From positions 62,001 through 126,000 of the forward strand of contig NZ_JAMBPR010000014.1 in assembly GCF_024206475.1 (NCBI RefSeq): a stretch of DNA of 64,000 nt. Reading direction: 5' to 3'. Positions 54,046 through 63,243 of the stretch are shown here, one piece after another; within the stretch, counting starts at the first letter, position 1; every line of letters starts with the position of its first letter. The stretch is from Paraburkholderia sp. CNPSo 3274 (GTDB lineage Bacteria; Pseudomonadota; Gammaproteobacteria; Burkholderiales; Burkholderiaceae). The position numbers and the translations under genes were made by a program. Below the pieces are notes generated by a model. It was not told the DNA's origin. It did not search any database and saw nothing but the letters and a program-made list of their open reading frames with translations.

Positions 54046-54759
54046 ATGAGGCAGTTACTCTGCCTGCTCGCCCTGTTGCCGGGCCTCGTGCAAACCGCGG
54101 CCGCGCAGGCGCAGCAGCAGGCGCCCGCTAGCGACATCGTCAGCGCATCGGCTGCGAGCGGGGTTGCTCCCGCAAGTTCAAGCGCAATGTCCACCGCGGT
54201 TTCGAAATACCTCACGCAAAAGTTTGGGATCGCGAAAGAGAAAGCCGCGCAAATCTCGCAAGCCGTCACAGGCGCCGCCGAGAAATATTCGCTGCCGCCT
54301 GCGGTGCTGCTCGCGATCATCTCGATCGAGTCGCGCTTTCGCGAGAAGGCGCACGGCGCGAATGGCGCGACCGGACTCATGCAGGTTGTGCCGTCGGCGC
54401 ATCGCAATATCCTGCATAACAAGGATCTCACCGACCCCGGTGTCAACATCGACGTGGGCTCGTCGATCCTCTATGGCTACCAGCGGGCCGCCGGCGGCGA
54501 CCTCAACGCCGCGATGAAGAACTATGGCGGCTCGAAGGCCTATGCGGAAAAGATCCGCACGCGCGCCGTGGAGTTCAGCCGGGTGCTCGACACCGCTAGC
54601 GCGCCTGCCCCGAGCGATGCGCCGGCGAGTGTCGGACTTGCGGCTGCGGCGGCAACGGCTGCGATCGGCGCATCCGCGCCTGCCACGGCACCCTCCGCGA
54701 TATCGGCGGCCTCCGCGCAGGCTGCCGTGCAAGACACCGCTTCGGCCAACGCGCGCTAA
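54046..54759 (+). CDS. soluble lytic transglycosylase (SLT domain), secreted
   Basis: 237 residues. Signal peptide (LLCLLALLPGLVQTAAAQA), SLT/lysozyme-like domain with catalytic Glu in ISIESRFREKA and GATGLMQVVPSAH, NIDVGSSILYGY, and a low-complexity Ala/Ser/Pro tail (about 185-237). It cleaves peptidoglycan glycan strands to 1,6-anhydro ends in the periplasm. The tail is unusual for a small SLT protein and may be a spacer or disordered anchor. It converges with proQ. Confidence 0.9.
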   Translation: MRQLLCLLALLPGLVQTAAAQAQQQAPASDIVSASAASGVAPASSSAMSTAVSKYLTQKFGIAKEKAAQISQAVTGAAEKYSLPPAVLLAIISIESRFREKAHGANGATGLMQVVPSAHRNILHNKDLTDPGVNIDVGSSILYGYQRAAGGDLNAAMKNYGGSKAYAEKIRTRAVEFSRVLDTASAPAPSDAPASVGLAAAAATAAIGASAPATAPSAISAASAQAAVQDTASANAR

Positions 54760-54930
54760 AACCGCTTCCCGCTTCGCTCAGCCTGCCTTGCGCGGGATCG
54801 CGGACATGCGATTCGCGCTGGGATCACCCGAGATCACGATACGAAGGCCGAGGTGCGCGCTGAACGTTGCGCACGCATCGATCGGGAGTGCCCCTCCCAG
54901 CGCGCGCAGCGGCTCGCCAGACGTGCGAAC

Positions 54931-54961
54931 GCCTCCCTCGCGGCGGTGCCGCGAGGGAGGC
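54931..54961. terminator. perfect 14-bp hairpin between convergent SLT and proQ genes
   Basis: GCCTCCCTCGCGGC-GGT-GCCGCGAGGGAGGC is a perfect stem with 3-nt loop, 31 bp past the proQ stop and 171 bp past the SLT gene stop. On the plus strand it is followed by GTTTCGG. It probably serves as a bidirectional terminator despite short T-tracts. Confidence 0.6.
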
Positions 54962-54992
54962 GTTTCGGACGGGATACTTCCGGCGCGCGGGC

Positions 54993-55928
54993 TCAGGCGC
55001 CGGTTGCGGGCGTCTCGCCGTTTTCCGGTTGCTGTAACGCGGCTTCCGGCGCGTTGGACGGGGCTTGCGGCTCTACGCTCTGGGCTTCGGGCCGGGGCGC
55101 GGGTTCGGTCTTCGCCTCGGCCTTAGCCTCGGGCTGGGCATTGCCCTCTTCGCGCGCCTTGGCTTGCGCCTCGGCCTTGGCCTTCTGGCGCGCAAGCGCC
55201 GCATTCGCGCGGCCGACGTGCGACGGATCGATGCCCGGGCCTTCCGAGGCCGTGCCGTCGAGCTCGTAGCGCGAGCCGCCCGCGGCCACACGCTCGTGAT
55301 AGCGCGGATGGTTCACATGGCGCTTGAGCACGGCGACGATCATCGTGCGCTCGTACTCGGGGTGACGCGCGACGAGATCCTCGGCCACGCCGATCTTGAG
55401 CGGCAAACGGTCGCGAAAAGCCGGGTAGTGCTTCGCGAACACGTTCCAGACCGTGTTGAGCTGGCGATTGCGCTCGATGCGCGCCTTTTCGGCCTCGCTC
55501 AGATTCGCGGCCGGCGGCTGCTGGGGACGCGCCGGACGGCGGCGCTGCTGCCCCGAACGCTCGCCCGCCTCCGGCGCGCGAGCCGGCTTCGGCTGCTGCG
55601 GCCGGCGCGGCTGCTGGGCGCGCTGCCCTTGCTCGCCTTGATTCTGCTCCTGCGCTCTCGCGCCCTGAGGCCGGCCGTGGCGCGAGCGCGAACGCTCGTC
55701 CTTGCCGCCGGCCGCGCCCGCAGCCGCCGAACCCTCTCTCGGGGCACGCGGGCCCTTCGGGGCGTGCGAGCCGCCATGGCCCTTCGCGCCCTTGTGAGCG
55801 GGCTTGCCTTGCGATTTTTGCGCCTGTTCTTCGGGCGGCTGGCCCGAGCTGCCCCCCATGCTCTTCTTGATCTCAAGAAGACCGTCCTTGAAGCTCAGGG
55901 TGCGGCGTTGTTGCGATGCGGCTTTCAC
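54993..55928 (-). CDS. proQ: ProQ/FinO-domain RNA chaperone with long disordered arms
   Basis: 311 residues. The FinO/ProQ domain occupies about 145-235 (LNTVWNVFAKHYPAFRDRLPLKIGV, RHPEYERTMIVAVLKRHVNHPRYHERVAAG in segments). It binds structured sRNAs and 3' ends. The N-terminal 140 residues are Gln/Arg/Pro/Gly-rich and the C-terminal 75 are Lys/Ala/Glu/Pro-rich, both disordered. E. coli ProQ has no such N-terminal arm. Beginning MKAASQQRRTLSFKDGLLEIKKSM is conserved-looking. Start ATG 55928. Confidence 0.9.
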   Translation of the reverse strand: MKAASQQRRTLSFKDGLLEIKKSMGGSSGQPPEEQAQKSQGKPAHKGAKGHGGSHAPKGPRAPREGSAAAGAAGGKDERSRSRHGRPQGARAQEQNQGEQGQRAQQPRRPQQPKPARAPEAGERSGQQRRRPARPQQPPAANLSEAEKARIERNRQLNTVWNVFAKHYPAFRDRLPLKIGVAEDLVARHPEYERTMIVAVLKRHVNHPRYHERVAAGGSRYELDGTASEGPGIDPSHVGRANAALARQKAKAEAQAKAREEGNAQPEAKAEAKTEPAPRPEAQSVEPQAPSNAPEAALQQPENGETPATGA

Positions 55929-56140
55929 GTCCAGATCTCTTCCGTATGGAACCGGACGCTATGATACCGAAAACGCGGCCGACTCAACCGGGCATTCACT
56001 TTCCGCGGCCGGTTTCGAGTCCGTCATCGCGCGCCGCGCCACACCGCGAATCCACGCGGCGCGCGGCAAAATCCCTCGAATTTCAAGCGTCAACACCTTG
56101 CGAGCGCAAGGATCGCATCCCTTTTTTTGATTACGACACC

Positions 56141-56917
56141 ATGACGATTTCGACATCCGCCCCCCGTTCCACCATTCGCGCCATCGTGACCGGCCATACG
56201 CGCGGATTGGGTGCGGCGCTCGCGCAATCGCTGCTGCAACGGGACATCGAGGTGCTCGGCCTCGGCCGCGGCGCTCATGCGGAACTCGCTTCCCGCCATG
56301 CGGAACGGTTTGCCCAGGCGGTCGTGGACCTCGCCGATCCCGCCGCACTCGAGCGCTGGCTGGCGGGCGACACGCTCAATGCGTTCGCGCTCGGCGCACA
56401 GTGCGTGCTGCTCTTCAACAACGCGGGCAGCGTCGAGCCCATTGCGCCGCTCGGCGCGCAGGGCCCGCTCGCCATTGCGCGCGCCGTAACGCTCAACGTC
56501 GCAGCGCCGTTGATGCTCGCGAATGCGCTCGCCGCCACGCCTGCGCTCAGCGCGACCGCGTCGCGCCGCATCGTGCATCTTTCGAGCGGCGCTGCGCGCA
56601 ATGCGTATCCGGGCTGGAGCGTCTATTGCGCGACCAAGGCCGCGCTCGATCACCACGCGCGCGCCGTCGCCCTCGACGCACCAGCCGGCGTGCGCATTTG
56701 CAGCATCGCACCGGGCGTGATCGACACCGGCATGCAGGAGACGATCCGCGCGACGAGCGTCGACCAGTTCCCGATGCGCGAGCGCTTCGAACAGCTCAAG
56801 CAGAACGGCTTGCTGTCCACACCCGAAGCGGCCGCGCAGCAATTGATCGACTATGCGTTGAGCGATGCATTCGGATCGAAGCCCGCCACTGACGTGCGCG
56901 AACTCGGCAAGGCGTGA
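56141..56917 (+). CDS. short-chain dehydrogenase (sepiapterin/benzil reductase-like)
   Basis: 258 residues. Cofactor motif VTGHTRGLGAALAQ, NNAGSVEPI, catalytic Ser in HLSSGAARN and Tyr/Lys in YCATKAA. PGVIDTGMQ and a C-terminal helical part resemble the YueD/sepiapterin reductase SDR group, NADPH-dependent carbonyl reductases. The frame could extend upstream but ATG 56141 begins the SDR fold. Monocistronic; the substrate is unknown. It converges with the OpgC-like gene 70 bp away. Confidence 0.87.
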   Translation: MTISTSAPRSTIRAIVTGHTRGLGAALAQSLLQRDIEVLGLGRGAHAELASRHAERFAQAVVDLADPAALERWLAGDTLNAFALGAQCVLLFNNAGSVEPIAPLGAQGPLAIARAVTLNVAAPLMLANALAATPALSATASRRIVHLSSGAARNAYPGWSVYCATKAALDHHARAVALDAPAGVRICSIAPGVIDTGMQETIRATSVDQFPMRERFEQLKQNGLLSTPEAAAQQLIDYALSDAFGSKPATDVRELGKA

Positions 56918-56987
56918 GCGCGTTGCGCATTGAATGCGCCCATAGGGCTCCCGCAAACCCTCACCTTTGAATTTTCGCCGTCGCGCT

Positions 56988-58076
56988 TCACGTCAGCGCG
57001 ACGCGTGGCCGTACTGCCTTCCAGCGCCGCACGCCACCCGCGAGCACAAGCAATGCGCCGACCGCGAGCACATCGCCCGCGAGCCGTGCGGGCAAAGAAG
57101 TCGTGACATGCGTTGCGCGCAGCAGCGTGTCGATGACGTTCGAAGCCACCGCCCCCCCCACGAAACATACGAGGCCCTGCTGCCCCACGGTGACGACGGC
57201 CGGCAGTCGTTGCGCAAGCCACGCTATCCAGCCCTTGCGCACCGCCTGCGCGGCGAGCCAGGCCACGGCGGCGAAGTTCACGATGCGCACGCTCGCAAGA
57301 TTCTGTTTCATATAGCCAGGCTGAGGGTCCAGGTCGGCGAACAACTGGATGAACGCGAACGTGGCAACGAGCACCAGCGCGAGGGCTGTCAAGGCGCGGC
57401 CCGACCACGAGACCTGGAACGCGCGCGACACCGGATAGAGGCGGCACAGGAGGCCCAGCATGAACATGGCCTGCCAGGCAAACGGGTTGAAGGGCCATAT
57501 GGCACCGGGCGCGGTAGGCAAATAGCCCACGAGCCAGCACCCGCCGAACCACAGCACGAAGCTGCCCACGAGCACCAGATCGGGCGAGCGGCGCGCAAGC
57601 GGCATCACGAATGGCAAGACCATCACGAGCACGACGTACATGGGCAGCACGCCGGCCAGATAGGGCTGGTCGCGAAAGACCGCGATATTGGCGAGCATCG
57701 TGAACGGTTGCGCGGCGAAGCGCAGATAACCCGACTCCGTAACCAGCGGCGAATCCACACGCAGCATCACCGCGGCGGCGCCCGAAAGCAGCATGAGCGC
57801 AGCGGTGCACAGGTAGGCGGCGTAGATCTCGCGCCCGCGACGCCAGAAGCGGCGGTTGGCCGCGCCCTCTCCCTTTCGCCCGGCAATGGCGAGCCAACTC
57901 GCCGCGCATACATAGCCGCTCACGAACACGAATATTTCCGCGGAGTCGCAGAACGCGAAGTTGTGCAGCATCGCATGCGAAAGCACGCTGGAAGGAATGT
58001 GATCGAGCGCGATGGAAATCAACGCGAAACCCCGGAAAAAGTCGATTTCGATCGATCGCTTCGCTGTCTGACTCAT
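56988..58076 (-). CDS. OpgC-domain (acyltransferase-like) integral membrane protein
   Basis: 362 residues, about ten membrane helices. The OpgC hallmark IEIDFFRGFALISIALDHIPSS lies at the N-terminus (Asp/Arg/Gly as in acyltransferase_3 relatives), then NFAFCDSAEIFVFVSGYV. OpgC succinylates osmoregulated periplasmic glucans in other proteobacteria. No opgG/opgH is nearby, so the substrate is open. Start ATG 58076 with GGGAG nine bases upstream. Confidence 0.87.
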   Translation of the reverse strand: MSQTAKRSIEIDFFRGFALISIALDHIPSSVLSHAMLHNFAFCDSAEIFVFVSGYVCAASWLAIAGRKGEGAANRRFWRRGREIYAAYLCTAALMLLSGAAAVMLRVDSPLVTESGYLRFAAQPFTMLANIAVFRDQPYLAGVLPMYVVLVMVLPFVMPLARRSPDLVLVGSFVLWFGGCWLVGYLPTAPGAIWPFNPFAWQAMFMLGLLCRLYPVSRAFQVSWSGRALTALALVLVATFAFIQLFADLDPQPGYMKQNLASVRIVNFAAVAWLAAQAVRKGWIAWLAQRLPAVVTVGQQGLVCFVGGAVASNVIDTLLRATHVTTSLPARLAGDVLAVGALLVLAGGVRRWKAVRPRVALT

Positions 58077-58585
58077 TGGTGACGACTCCCATTCGTGTCG
58101 AAGATTACGATTGAAGGGGTGCACGACCTCGATTCGATGAAGCTGTCAGCTTTAAGAGTCTTTTTGTAAGGATGCCTGATCGATTCGTGGCCGCGCGCGC
58201 TACGCATGAAAGGGTTCCGTAAAAGACTGCGCCAGAGCGCCGCCTCACCAAGCGACTTTAATGCCAGCTCGACACGAAATGCGGCTGCGTAATCCATGGT
58301 AAGCATTTCGCCCGCTTGACGGTTCCACGCGGTCGCGCGCGCACGCCCGGACGGTGCGCGCCATGCACATCGAGTCAGCGCTCGCCCTTTTCTGGTGCCA
58401 CATCCTGTGGTGTCACGTCTGCGCCATCGCGACATTTCGGCCGTCGCGCCTCGCGGAAAGGCGCGCGAAAGCATGCATGATCCCTCTACTTGCGTCATGG
58501 CAAGTTGACGCCGGGCCGCGCCGAGGGTTCCGAAAAATTTCGAAGTTTCGCCGCCGCGCCCAGGGTCATCCCGCCCTCACCCGCT
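58077..58585. other. intergenic region without a recognisable gene
   Basis: The 573-bp space between the OpgC-like gene and the aromatic operon. Both flanking genes are transcribed away from it. Only promoter-like AT-rich patches (58140-58170) and the operator at 58586-58620 were noted. Possible frames on either strand have no family features. Confidence 0.5.
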
Positions 58586-58620
58586 AATTACTTGACACCT
58601 AAAGTAATTGGACATACATT
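58586..58620 (+). promoter_or_regulatory. sigma70 promoter overlapped by a MarR-type operator
   Basis: TTGACA (58592-58597), 17-bp spacer, TACATT (58615-58620): near-consensus promoter. AATTACTT (58586-58593) and AAGTAATT (58602-58609) are perfect inverse complements with an 8-bp spacer, covering the -35 box. A MarR regulator is encoded in the operon it controls (61789-62352). The ribosome site and ATG of the first gene follow 20-30 bp downstream. Confidence 0.85.
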
Positions 58621-58649
58621 GAGCTTGCAGATTGAACGAAGGAGCGAGC

Positions 58650-61010
58650 ATGCGCATTGTTTGCATGGGTGGTGGGCCCGCAGGCCTCTATTTCGGCCTT
58701 TTGATGAAGCGCCGCCACCCCGACTACGAAATCACCGTAATCGAACGGAACCGCCCGTACGACACGTTCGGCTGGGGCGTGGTGTTCTCGGACCAGACGC
58801 TGGGCAACCTGCGCGCGGCCGACCCCGAAAGCGCGGACGAAATTCTCGACGCCTTCAATCATTGGGACGACATCGAGATTCACTTTCGCGGCAGCGCGAT
58901 CCGCTCGTCGGGCCATGGCTTCTGCGGCATTGGCCGCAAGCGTCTGCTCAACATCCTGCAGGCGCGCTGCGAAGCGCTCGGCGTGAAGCTCGTGTTCGAA
59001 TCGCAGATCACCGACGACGACGTCACCCACGCGGATCTCATCATCGCGAGCGACGGCCTGAACAGCGCCACGCGCCAGAAGTACGCCACCACGTATCAGC
59101 CCGATATCGATTTGCGCAATTGCCGCTTCGTGTGGCTCGGCACGTCGAAACTCTTCGACGCGTTCACGTTCGCGTTCGAAGAAACCGAATGGGGCTGGTT
59201 CCAGGCGCACGCCTACCGCTTCGACGACAACACTTCGACGTTCATCGTCGAAACGCCTGATCATGTGTGGCGCGCAGCCGGCCTCGACACGATGAGCAAG
59301 GAAGACAGCATCGCGTTCTGCGAAAAGCTGTTCGCGCGCTATCTCGACGGCCACGCGCTGCGCTCGAATGCGTCGCATCTGCGCGGCTCGTCGCAATGGA
59401 TCCGCTTTCCGCGCGTGGTCAGTCGCGAATGGGTGCACTGGAAAACCGCAGCCGACGGCAGACAAACGCCCGTCGTGCTCATGGGCGACGCGGCGCACAC
59501 CGCGCACTTCTCGATCGGTTCGGGCACGAAGCTCGCGCTCGAAGACTCGATCGAACTCGCCAACAGCATGGAAGCTCACCCCGGCGATCTGCGCGCGGCG
59601 CTCACGCACTACACGAACGTGCGCAGCGTGGATGTCCTGCGTATTCAGAACGCCGCGCGCAATTCCACGGAGTGGTTCGAGCACGTGGACCGCTACGCGA
59701 AGTTCGACCCGGAGCAGTTCGCCTATTCGCTGCTCACACGCTCGCAGCGCATCTCGCACGAAAATCTGCGCGAGCGCGACGCGAGTTATCTGTCCGGCTT
59801 CGAAACGTGGCTCGCACAGCGCGCGGGTGGCGAGGCGCGTGCCGTGCCGCCCATGTTCACGCCTTATACGGTGCGTGGCGTTACGTTAAAAAATCGCGTG
59901 GTCGTCTCGCCGATGGCGCAGTACTCCGCACATGACGGCGTGGCCGGCGACTATCACCTCATGCACCTGGGCGCGCGCGCCATGGGCGGCGCCGCGCTCG
60001 TGATGACCGAGATGACCTGCGTCTCTCCCGAGGCTCGCATCACGCCCGCCTGCCCCGGCATGTATGCGCCCGAGCATTTGCAGGCGTGGAAGCGCATCGT
60101 CGATTTCGTGCATGCGAACTCGGACGCGAAAATCGGCATGCAGCTCGGTCATTCCGGCGCCAAGGGCTCGACGCGCGTGGCATGGGAAGGCATCGACCAG
60201 CCGCTCGACGACGGCAACTGGCCGCTCGTCTCCGCTTCGCCGCAGCAATATCTGCGTGGCGTGAGCCAGTGGTCGCACGCAGCGGGCACTGAGGAACTGC
60301 GCGAAATCGAGGCGCAATTCGTGCAAGCCACGCGAATGGCAGACGAAGCGGGCTTCGACTGGCTCGAATTGCACTGTGCGCACGGCTATCTGCTTTCCAG
60401 TTTCCTCTCGCCACTCACGAACCAGCGCACTGATGAGTACGGCGGATGGCTCGAAAATCGTCTGCGATATCCACTCGAAGTTTTCAGGGCGATTCGCGCG
60501 GTCTGGCCGCAGGACAAGCCGATTTCGGTGCGCGTCTCGGCACACGACTGGGTGGAAGGCGGCAACACGCCCGACGACGCCATCGAAATCGCGCGCGCGT
60601 TCAAGGCGGCAGGCGCGGACATGATCGACGTATCGTCGGGCCAGGTGAGCAAGGAAGAAAAGCCCGTCTTCGGCCGCATGTTCCAGACGCCCTTCGCCGA
60701 CCGCATCCGCAACGAAGCGGGCATCGCGACGATCGCCGTCGGTGCGATTTCCGAAGCGGATCACGTGAATGGCATCATCGCGGCCGGGCGTGCCGACTTG
60801 TGCGCCGTGGCGCGGCCGCACCTGGCCAATCCCTCGTGGACGCTCACCGAAGCCGCGCGCATCGGCTACCTCGACATCAAGTGGCCGAATCAGTACATGG
60901 CGGCCAAAACACAACTCGAACGCAACATCGAGCGCGAACGCACCGCTGCAGCAGCCGCGGCCGGCCTTTCGCCGATCGAGCGTGCGCAACGCGCCGAAGG
61001 AACCGTGTGA
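58650..61010 (+). CDS. bifunctional 2-aminobenzoyl-CoA (salicylyl-CoA type) monooxygenase/reductase
   Basis: 786 residues, two fused enzymes. Residues 1-390: PHBH-type FAD monooxygenase with [14 protein letters not shown] and [13 protein letters not shown]. Residues about 405-770: old-yellow-enzyme FMN reductase with [17 protein letters not shown] and RTDEYGG. This architecture is that of 2-aminobenzoyl-CoA monooxygenase/reductase of Azoarcus evansii, which hydroxylates and dearomatises anthraniloyl-CoA without ring cleavage oxygenases; relatives are annotated salicylyl-CoA 5-hydroxylase. Start ATG 58650 with GGAG upstream. First gene of the operon with SDR, MarR, enoyl-CoA hydratase and ACAD genes. 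Confidence 0.92.
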   Translation: MRIVCMGGGPAGLYFGLLMKRRHPDYEITVIERNRPYDTFGWGVVFSDQTLGNLRAADPESADEILDAFNHWDDIEIHFRGSAIRSSGHGFCGIGRKRLLNILQARCEALGVKLVFESQITDDDVTHADLIIASDGLNSATRQKYATTYQPDIDLRNCRFVWLGTSKLFDAFTFAFEETEWGWFQAHAYRFDDNTSTFIVETPDHVWRAAGLDTMSKEDSIAFCEKLFARYLDGHALRSNASHLRGSSQWIRFPRVVSREWVHWKTAADGRQTPVVLMGDAAHTAHFSIGSGTKLALEDSIELANSMEAHPGDLRAALTHYTNVRSVDVLRIQNAARNSTEWFEHVDRYAKFDPEQFAYSLLTRSQRISHENLRERDASYLSGFETWLAQRAGGEARAVPPMFTPYTVRGVTLKNRVVVSPMAQYSAHDGVAGDYHLMHLGARAMGGAALVMTEMTCVSPEARITPACPGMYAPEHLQAWKRIVDFVHANSDAKIGMQLGHSGAKGSTRVAWEGIDQPLDDGNWPLVSASPQQYLRGVSQWSHAAGTEELREIEAQFVQATRMADEAGFDWLELHCAHGYLLSSFLSPLTNQRTDEYGGWLENRLRYPLEVFRAIRAVWPQDKPISVRVSAHDWVEGGNTPDDAIEIARAFKAAGADMIDVSSGQVSKEEKPVFGRMFQTPFADRIRNEAGIATIAVGAISEADHVNGIIAAGRADLCAVARPHLANPSWTLTEAARIGYLDIKWPNQYMAAKTQLERNIERERTAAAAAAGLSPIERAQRAEGTV

Positions 61011-61012
61011 GC

Positions 61013-61792
61013 ATGAACCAGGCAATCCTCAACGATCGTCATGCAATCGTGACCGGCGGCGGCAGCGGCATCGGCGCGGCGACCGCCGCCGCGCTCCTGC
61101 ATGCTGGCGCGCGCGTCACGCTGATGGGCCGCGACGCCGCGCGGCTCGACGCCCAGCGTGACGCGCTCGGCGGCGGCGAGAGAGTGGCCTGCGTGAGCGT
61201 CGATATCACTGACGAAGACGCCGTGAACGCCGCCTTCGCACGTGCGGCCGAAACGCTCGGCGCCGTCGATATCCTCGTGAACAACGCGGGGCAGGCTCAG
61301 GCGGCGCCGTTCACGCAAACCGACCTCGCGCTGTGGAAGCGCATGCTCGACGTGAATCTCACCGGCGCGTTTCTTTGCGCGCGCGCGGCGCTTCCCGGCA
61401 TGCTCGCGCGCAAGGCCGGACGCATCGTCAATGTCGCGAGCACGGCGGGCCAGGTCGGCTACCCGTATGTCGCCGCCTATTGCGCCTCGAAACATGGCGT
61501 GATCGGCATGACTCGCGCGCTTGCGCTCGAAGTGGCCACGCAAGGCGTGACCGTGAACGCCGTTTGCCCCGGTTACACGGAAACGGAACTGCTGCAGGCG
61601 TCGCTCGCACAGATCACGCGCAAGACCTCGCGCAGCAAAGCCGAGGCGCGCAACATCCTCGTGCGCCACAACCCGCAGCAGCGTTTCGTCACGCCGGAAG
61701 AAGTCGCCAACGCGGTGCTGTGGCTGTGCGCGCCCGGATCGTCGGCGATCACGGGCCAGTCCGTATCCGTTTCCGGTGGAGAAATCACATGA
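61013..61792 (+). CDS. short-chain dehydrogenase of the aminobenzoyl-CoA operon
   Basis: 259 residues. VTGGGSGIGAATA, NNAGQAQAAPF, NVASTAGQVG (Ser), YCASKHG (Tyr/Lys), VCPGYTETE. A 3-hydroxyacyl-CoA or alicyclic hydroxy-CoA dehydrogenase role is expected for beta-oxidation of the reduced ring. ATG 61013 lies 2 bases after the stop of the preceding gene; its stop overlaps the marR start (ATGA). Confidence 0.9.
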   Translation: MNQAILNDRHAIVTGGGSGIGAATAAALLHAGARVTLMGRDAARLDAQRDALGGGERVACVSVDITDEDAVNAAFARAAETLGAVDILVNNAGQAQAAPFTQTDLALWKRMLDVNLTGAFLCARAALPGMLARKAGRIVNVASTAGQVGYPYVAAYCASKHGVIGMTRALALEVATQGVTVNAVCPGYTETELLQASLAQITRKTSRSKAEARNILVRHNPQQRFVTPEEVANAVLWLCAPGSSAITGQSVSVSGGEIT

Positions 61793-62352
61793 CATCGCCC
61801 GCATCCACGCGCAAGAACGCCACCGCGAAGGCTGCAACGAAAGCGCCGCGCAAGGGCGTTGAAAAGCCAGCCGAGAATGTGGTCGACATGGAAATGAGCA
61901 CCGGCGCCGACAGCCACATGGGCCTGCGCCTGTGGCTGCGCCTGCTCACCACGACGAACCTCGTGCAAGCCGAGTTGCGCCGCCGCCTGCGCGTCGAGTT
62001 CGATACGACGCTGCCGCGTTTCGACCTGATGGCGCAGCTCGAGCGCCACCCCGCAGGGTTGCGCATGACGGAACTCTCGCGCCGCCTGATGGTGACGGGC
62101 GGCAACGTCACGGGCATTACGGATCAGCTCGAAAAGGAGGGCCTCGTTGTGCGCGACGTTGCCCCCGACGACCGGCGCGCCTTCGCGGTTCGCCTCACGC
62201 CCGAGGGCCGTGCCCTCTTCGACCGCATGGCGGCCGCGCACGAGCAATGGGTGGTGGAACTGTTCGGCGGCCTCACGCTCGACGAGAAGTCGAAGATGCA
62301 CGAGCGGCTTGGCAAGCTCAAACAACATCTGCGCAACGGGCTCGAAAGCTGA
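61789..62352 (+). CDS. MarR-family transcriptional regulator
   Basis: 187 residues. The winged HTH ([36 protein letters not shown] in segments, about 78-115; [20 protein letters not shown] for the wing) is clear. An N-terminal basic Ala/Lys-rich arm (1-30) is extra. MarR members of CoA-aromatic operons are usually released by the aryl-CoA thioester. It probably represses the promoter at 58586-58620. Coupled to the SDR gene by ATGA overlap. Confidence 0.9.
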   Translation: MTSPASTRKNATAKAATKAPRKGVEKPAENVVDMEMSTGADSHMGLRLWLRLLTTTNLVQAELRRRLRVEFDTTLPRFDLMAQLERHPAGLRMTELSRRLMVTGGNVTGITDQLEKEGLVVRDVAPDDRRAFAVRLTPEGRALFDRMAAAHEQWVVELFGGLTLDEKSKMHERLGKLKQHLRNGLES

Positions 62353-62387
62353 AAACATTGAAATTGCAAAGATCCGGGAGACATATC

Positions 62388-63242
62388 TTGACGACACGTT
62401 CCAGCGCCGAAGCGCTCCTTGCGGGCAACCGCGTCACGCTTGCCGGTTATGAGGCGCAACACTTCGGCTGGTCGGTTCAAGGCCGCGTGGCAACCATCAC
62501 GCTCAACCGCCCCGAACGCAAGAATCCGCTCACGTTCGAATCATATGCAGAACTACGCGATCTGTTTCGTCAGCTTGCCTATGCGACGGACGTGAAGGCC
62601 ATCGTGCTGCATGGCGCAGGCGAAAACTTCTGCTCGGGCGGCGACGTGCACGACATCATCGCGCCGCTCGTCGACCTGCCGATGCCCGAACTGCTGATGT
62701 TCACGCGCATGACCGGCGACCTCGTGAAAGCGATGCGCCACTGCCCGCAGCCGATCATCGCCGCTGTGGATGGCGTCTGCGCCGGCGCGGGCGCCATTCT
62801 CGCCATGGCCTCCGACATGCGCTACGCCACGGCGCGCAGCAAGCTCGCGTTCCTCTTCACGCGCGTCGGGCTCGCGGGCTGCGACATGGGCGCGTGCGCG
62901 ATCCTGCCACGCATCATCGGTCAGGGCCGCGCGGCCGAACTGCTCTATACGGGCCGCTCCGCAAGCGGGGAAGAAGGCCACGCATGGGGCTTCTACAACC
63001 GCATCTGCGAGCCCGAAACGCTGCTCGCCGATGCGCAGAAGCTCGCCGCCGATCTCGCGTCCGGCCCGACCTTTGCGCACGGCATCACCAAGACGATGCT
63101 GCACCAGGAATGGACCATGAGCATCGACGAGGCCATCGAGTCCGAAGCGCAGGCGCAGGCGATCTGCATGGCCACGCGCGATTTTGGCCGCGCCTATGAA
63201 GCGTTCGCGGCCAAAACGCGTCCGGTTTTCGAAGGGGACTGA
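62388..63242 (+). CDS. enoyl-CoA hydratase/isomerase of the aminobenzoyl-CoA operon
   Basis: 284 residues. Crotonase motifs [12 protein letters not shown] and [32 protein letters not shown]. Start: TTG 62388 with GGGAG seven bases upstream; no ATG fits the N-terminus. It has an N-terminal extension of about 20 residues typical of the abm-cluster hydratase. Followed after 1 base by an acyl-CoA dehydrogenase. Confidence 0.88.
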   Translation: MTTRSSAEALLAGNRVTLAGYEAQHFGWSVQGRVATITLNRPERKNPLTFESYAELRDLFRQLAYATDVKAIVLHGAGENFCSGGDVHDIIAPLVDLPMPELLMFTRMTGDLVKAMRHCPQPIIAAVDGVCAGAGAILAMASDMRYATARSKLAFLFTRVGLAGCDMGACAILPRIIGQGRAAELLYTGRSASGEEGHAWGFYNRICEPETLLADAQKLAADLASGPTFAHGITKTMLHQEWTMSIDEAIESEAQAQAICMATRDFGRAYEAFAAKTRPVFEGD

Positions 63243-63243
63243 A

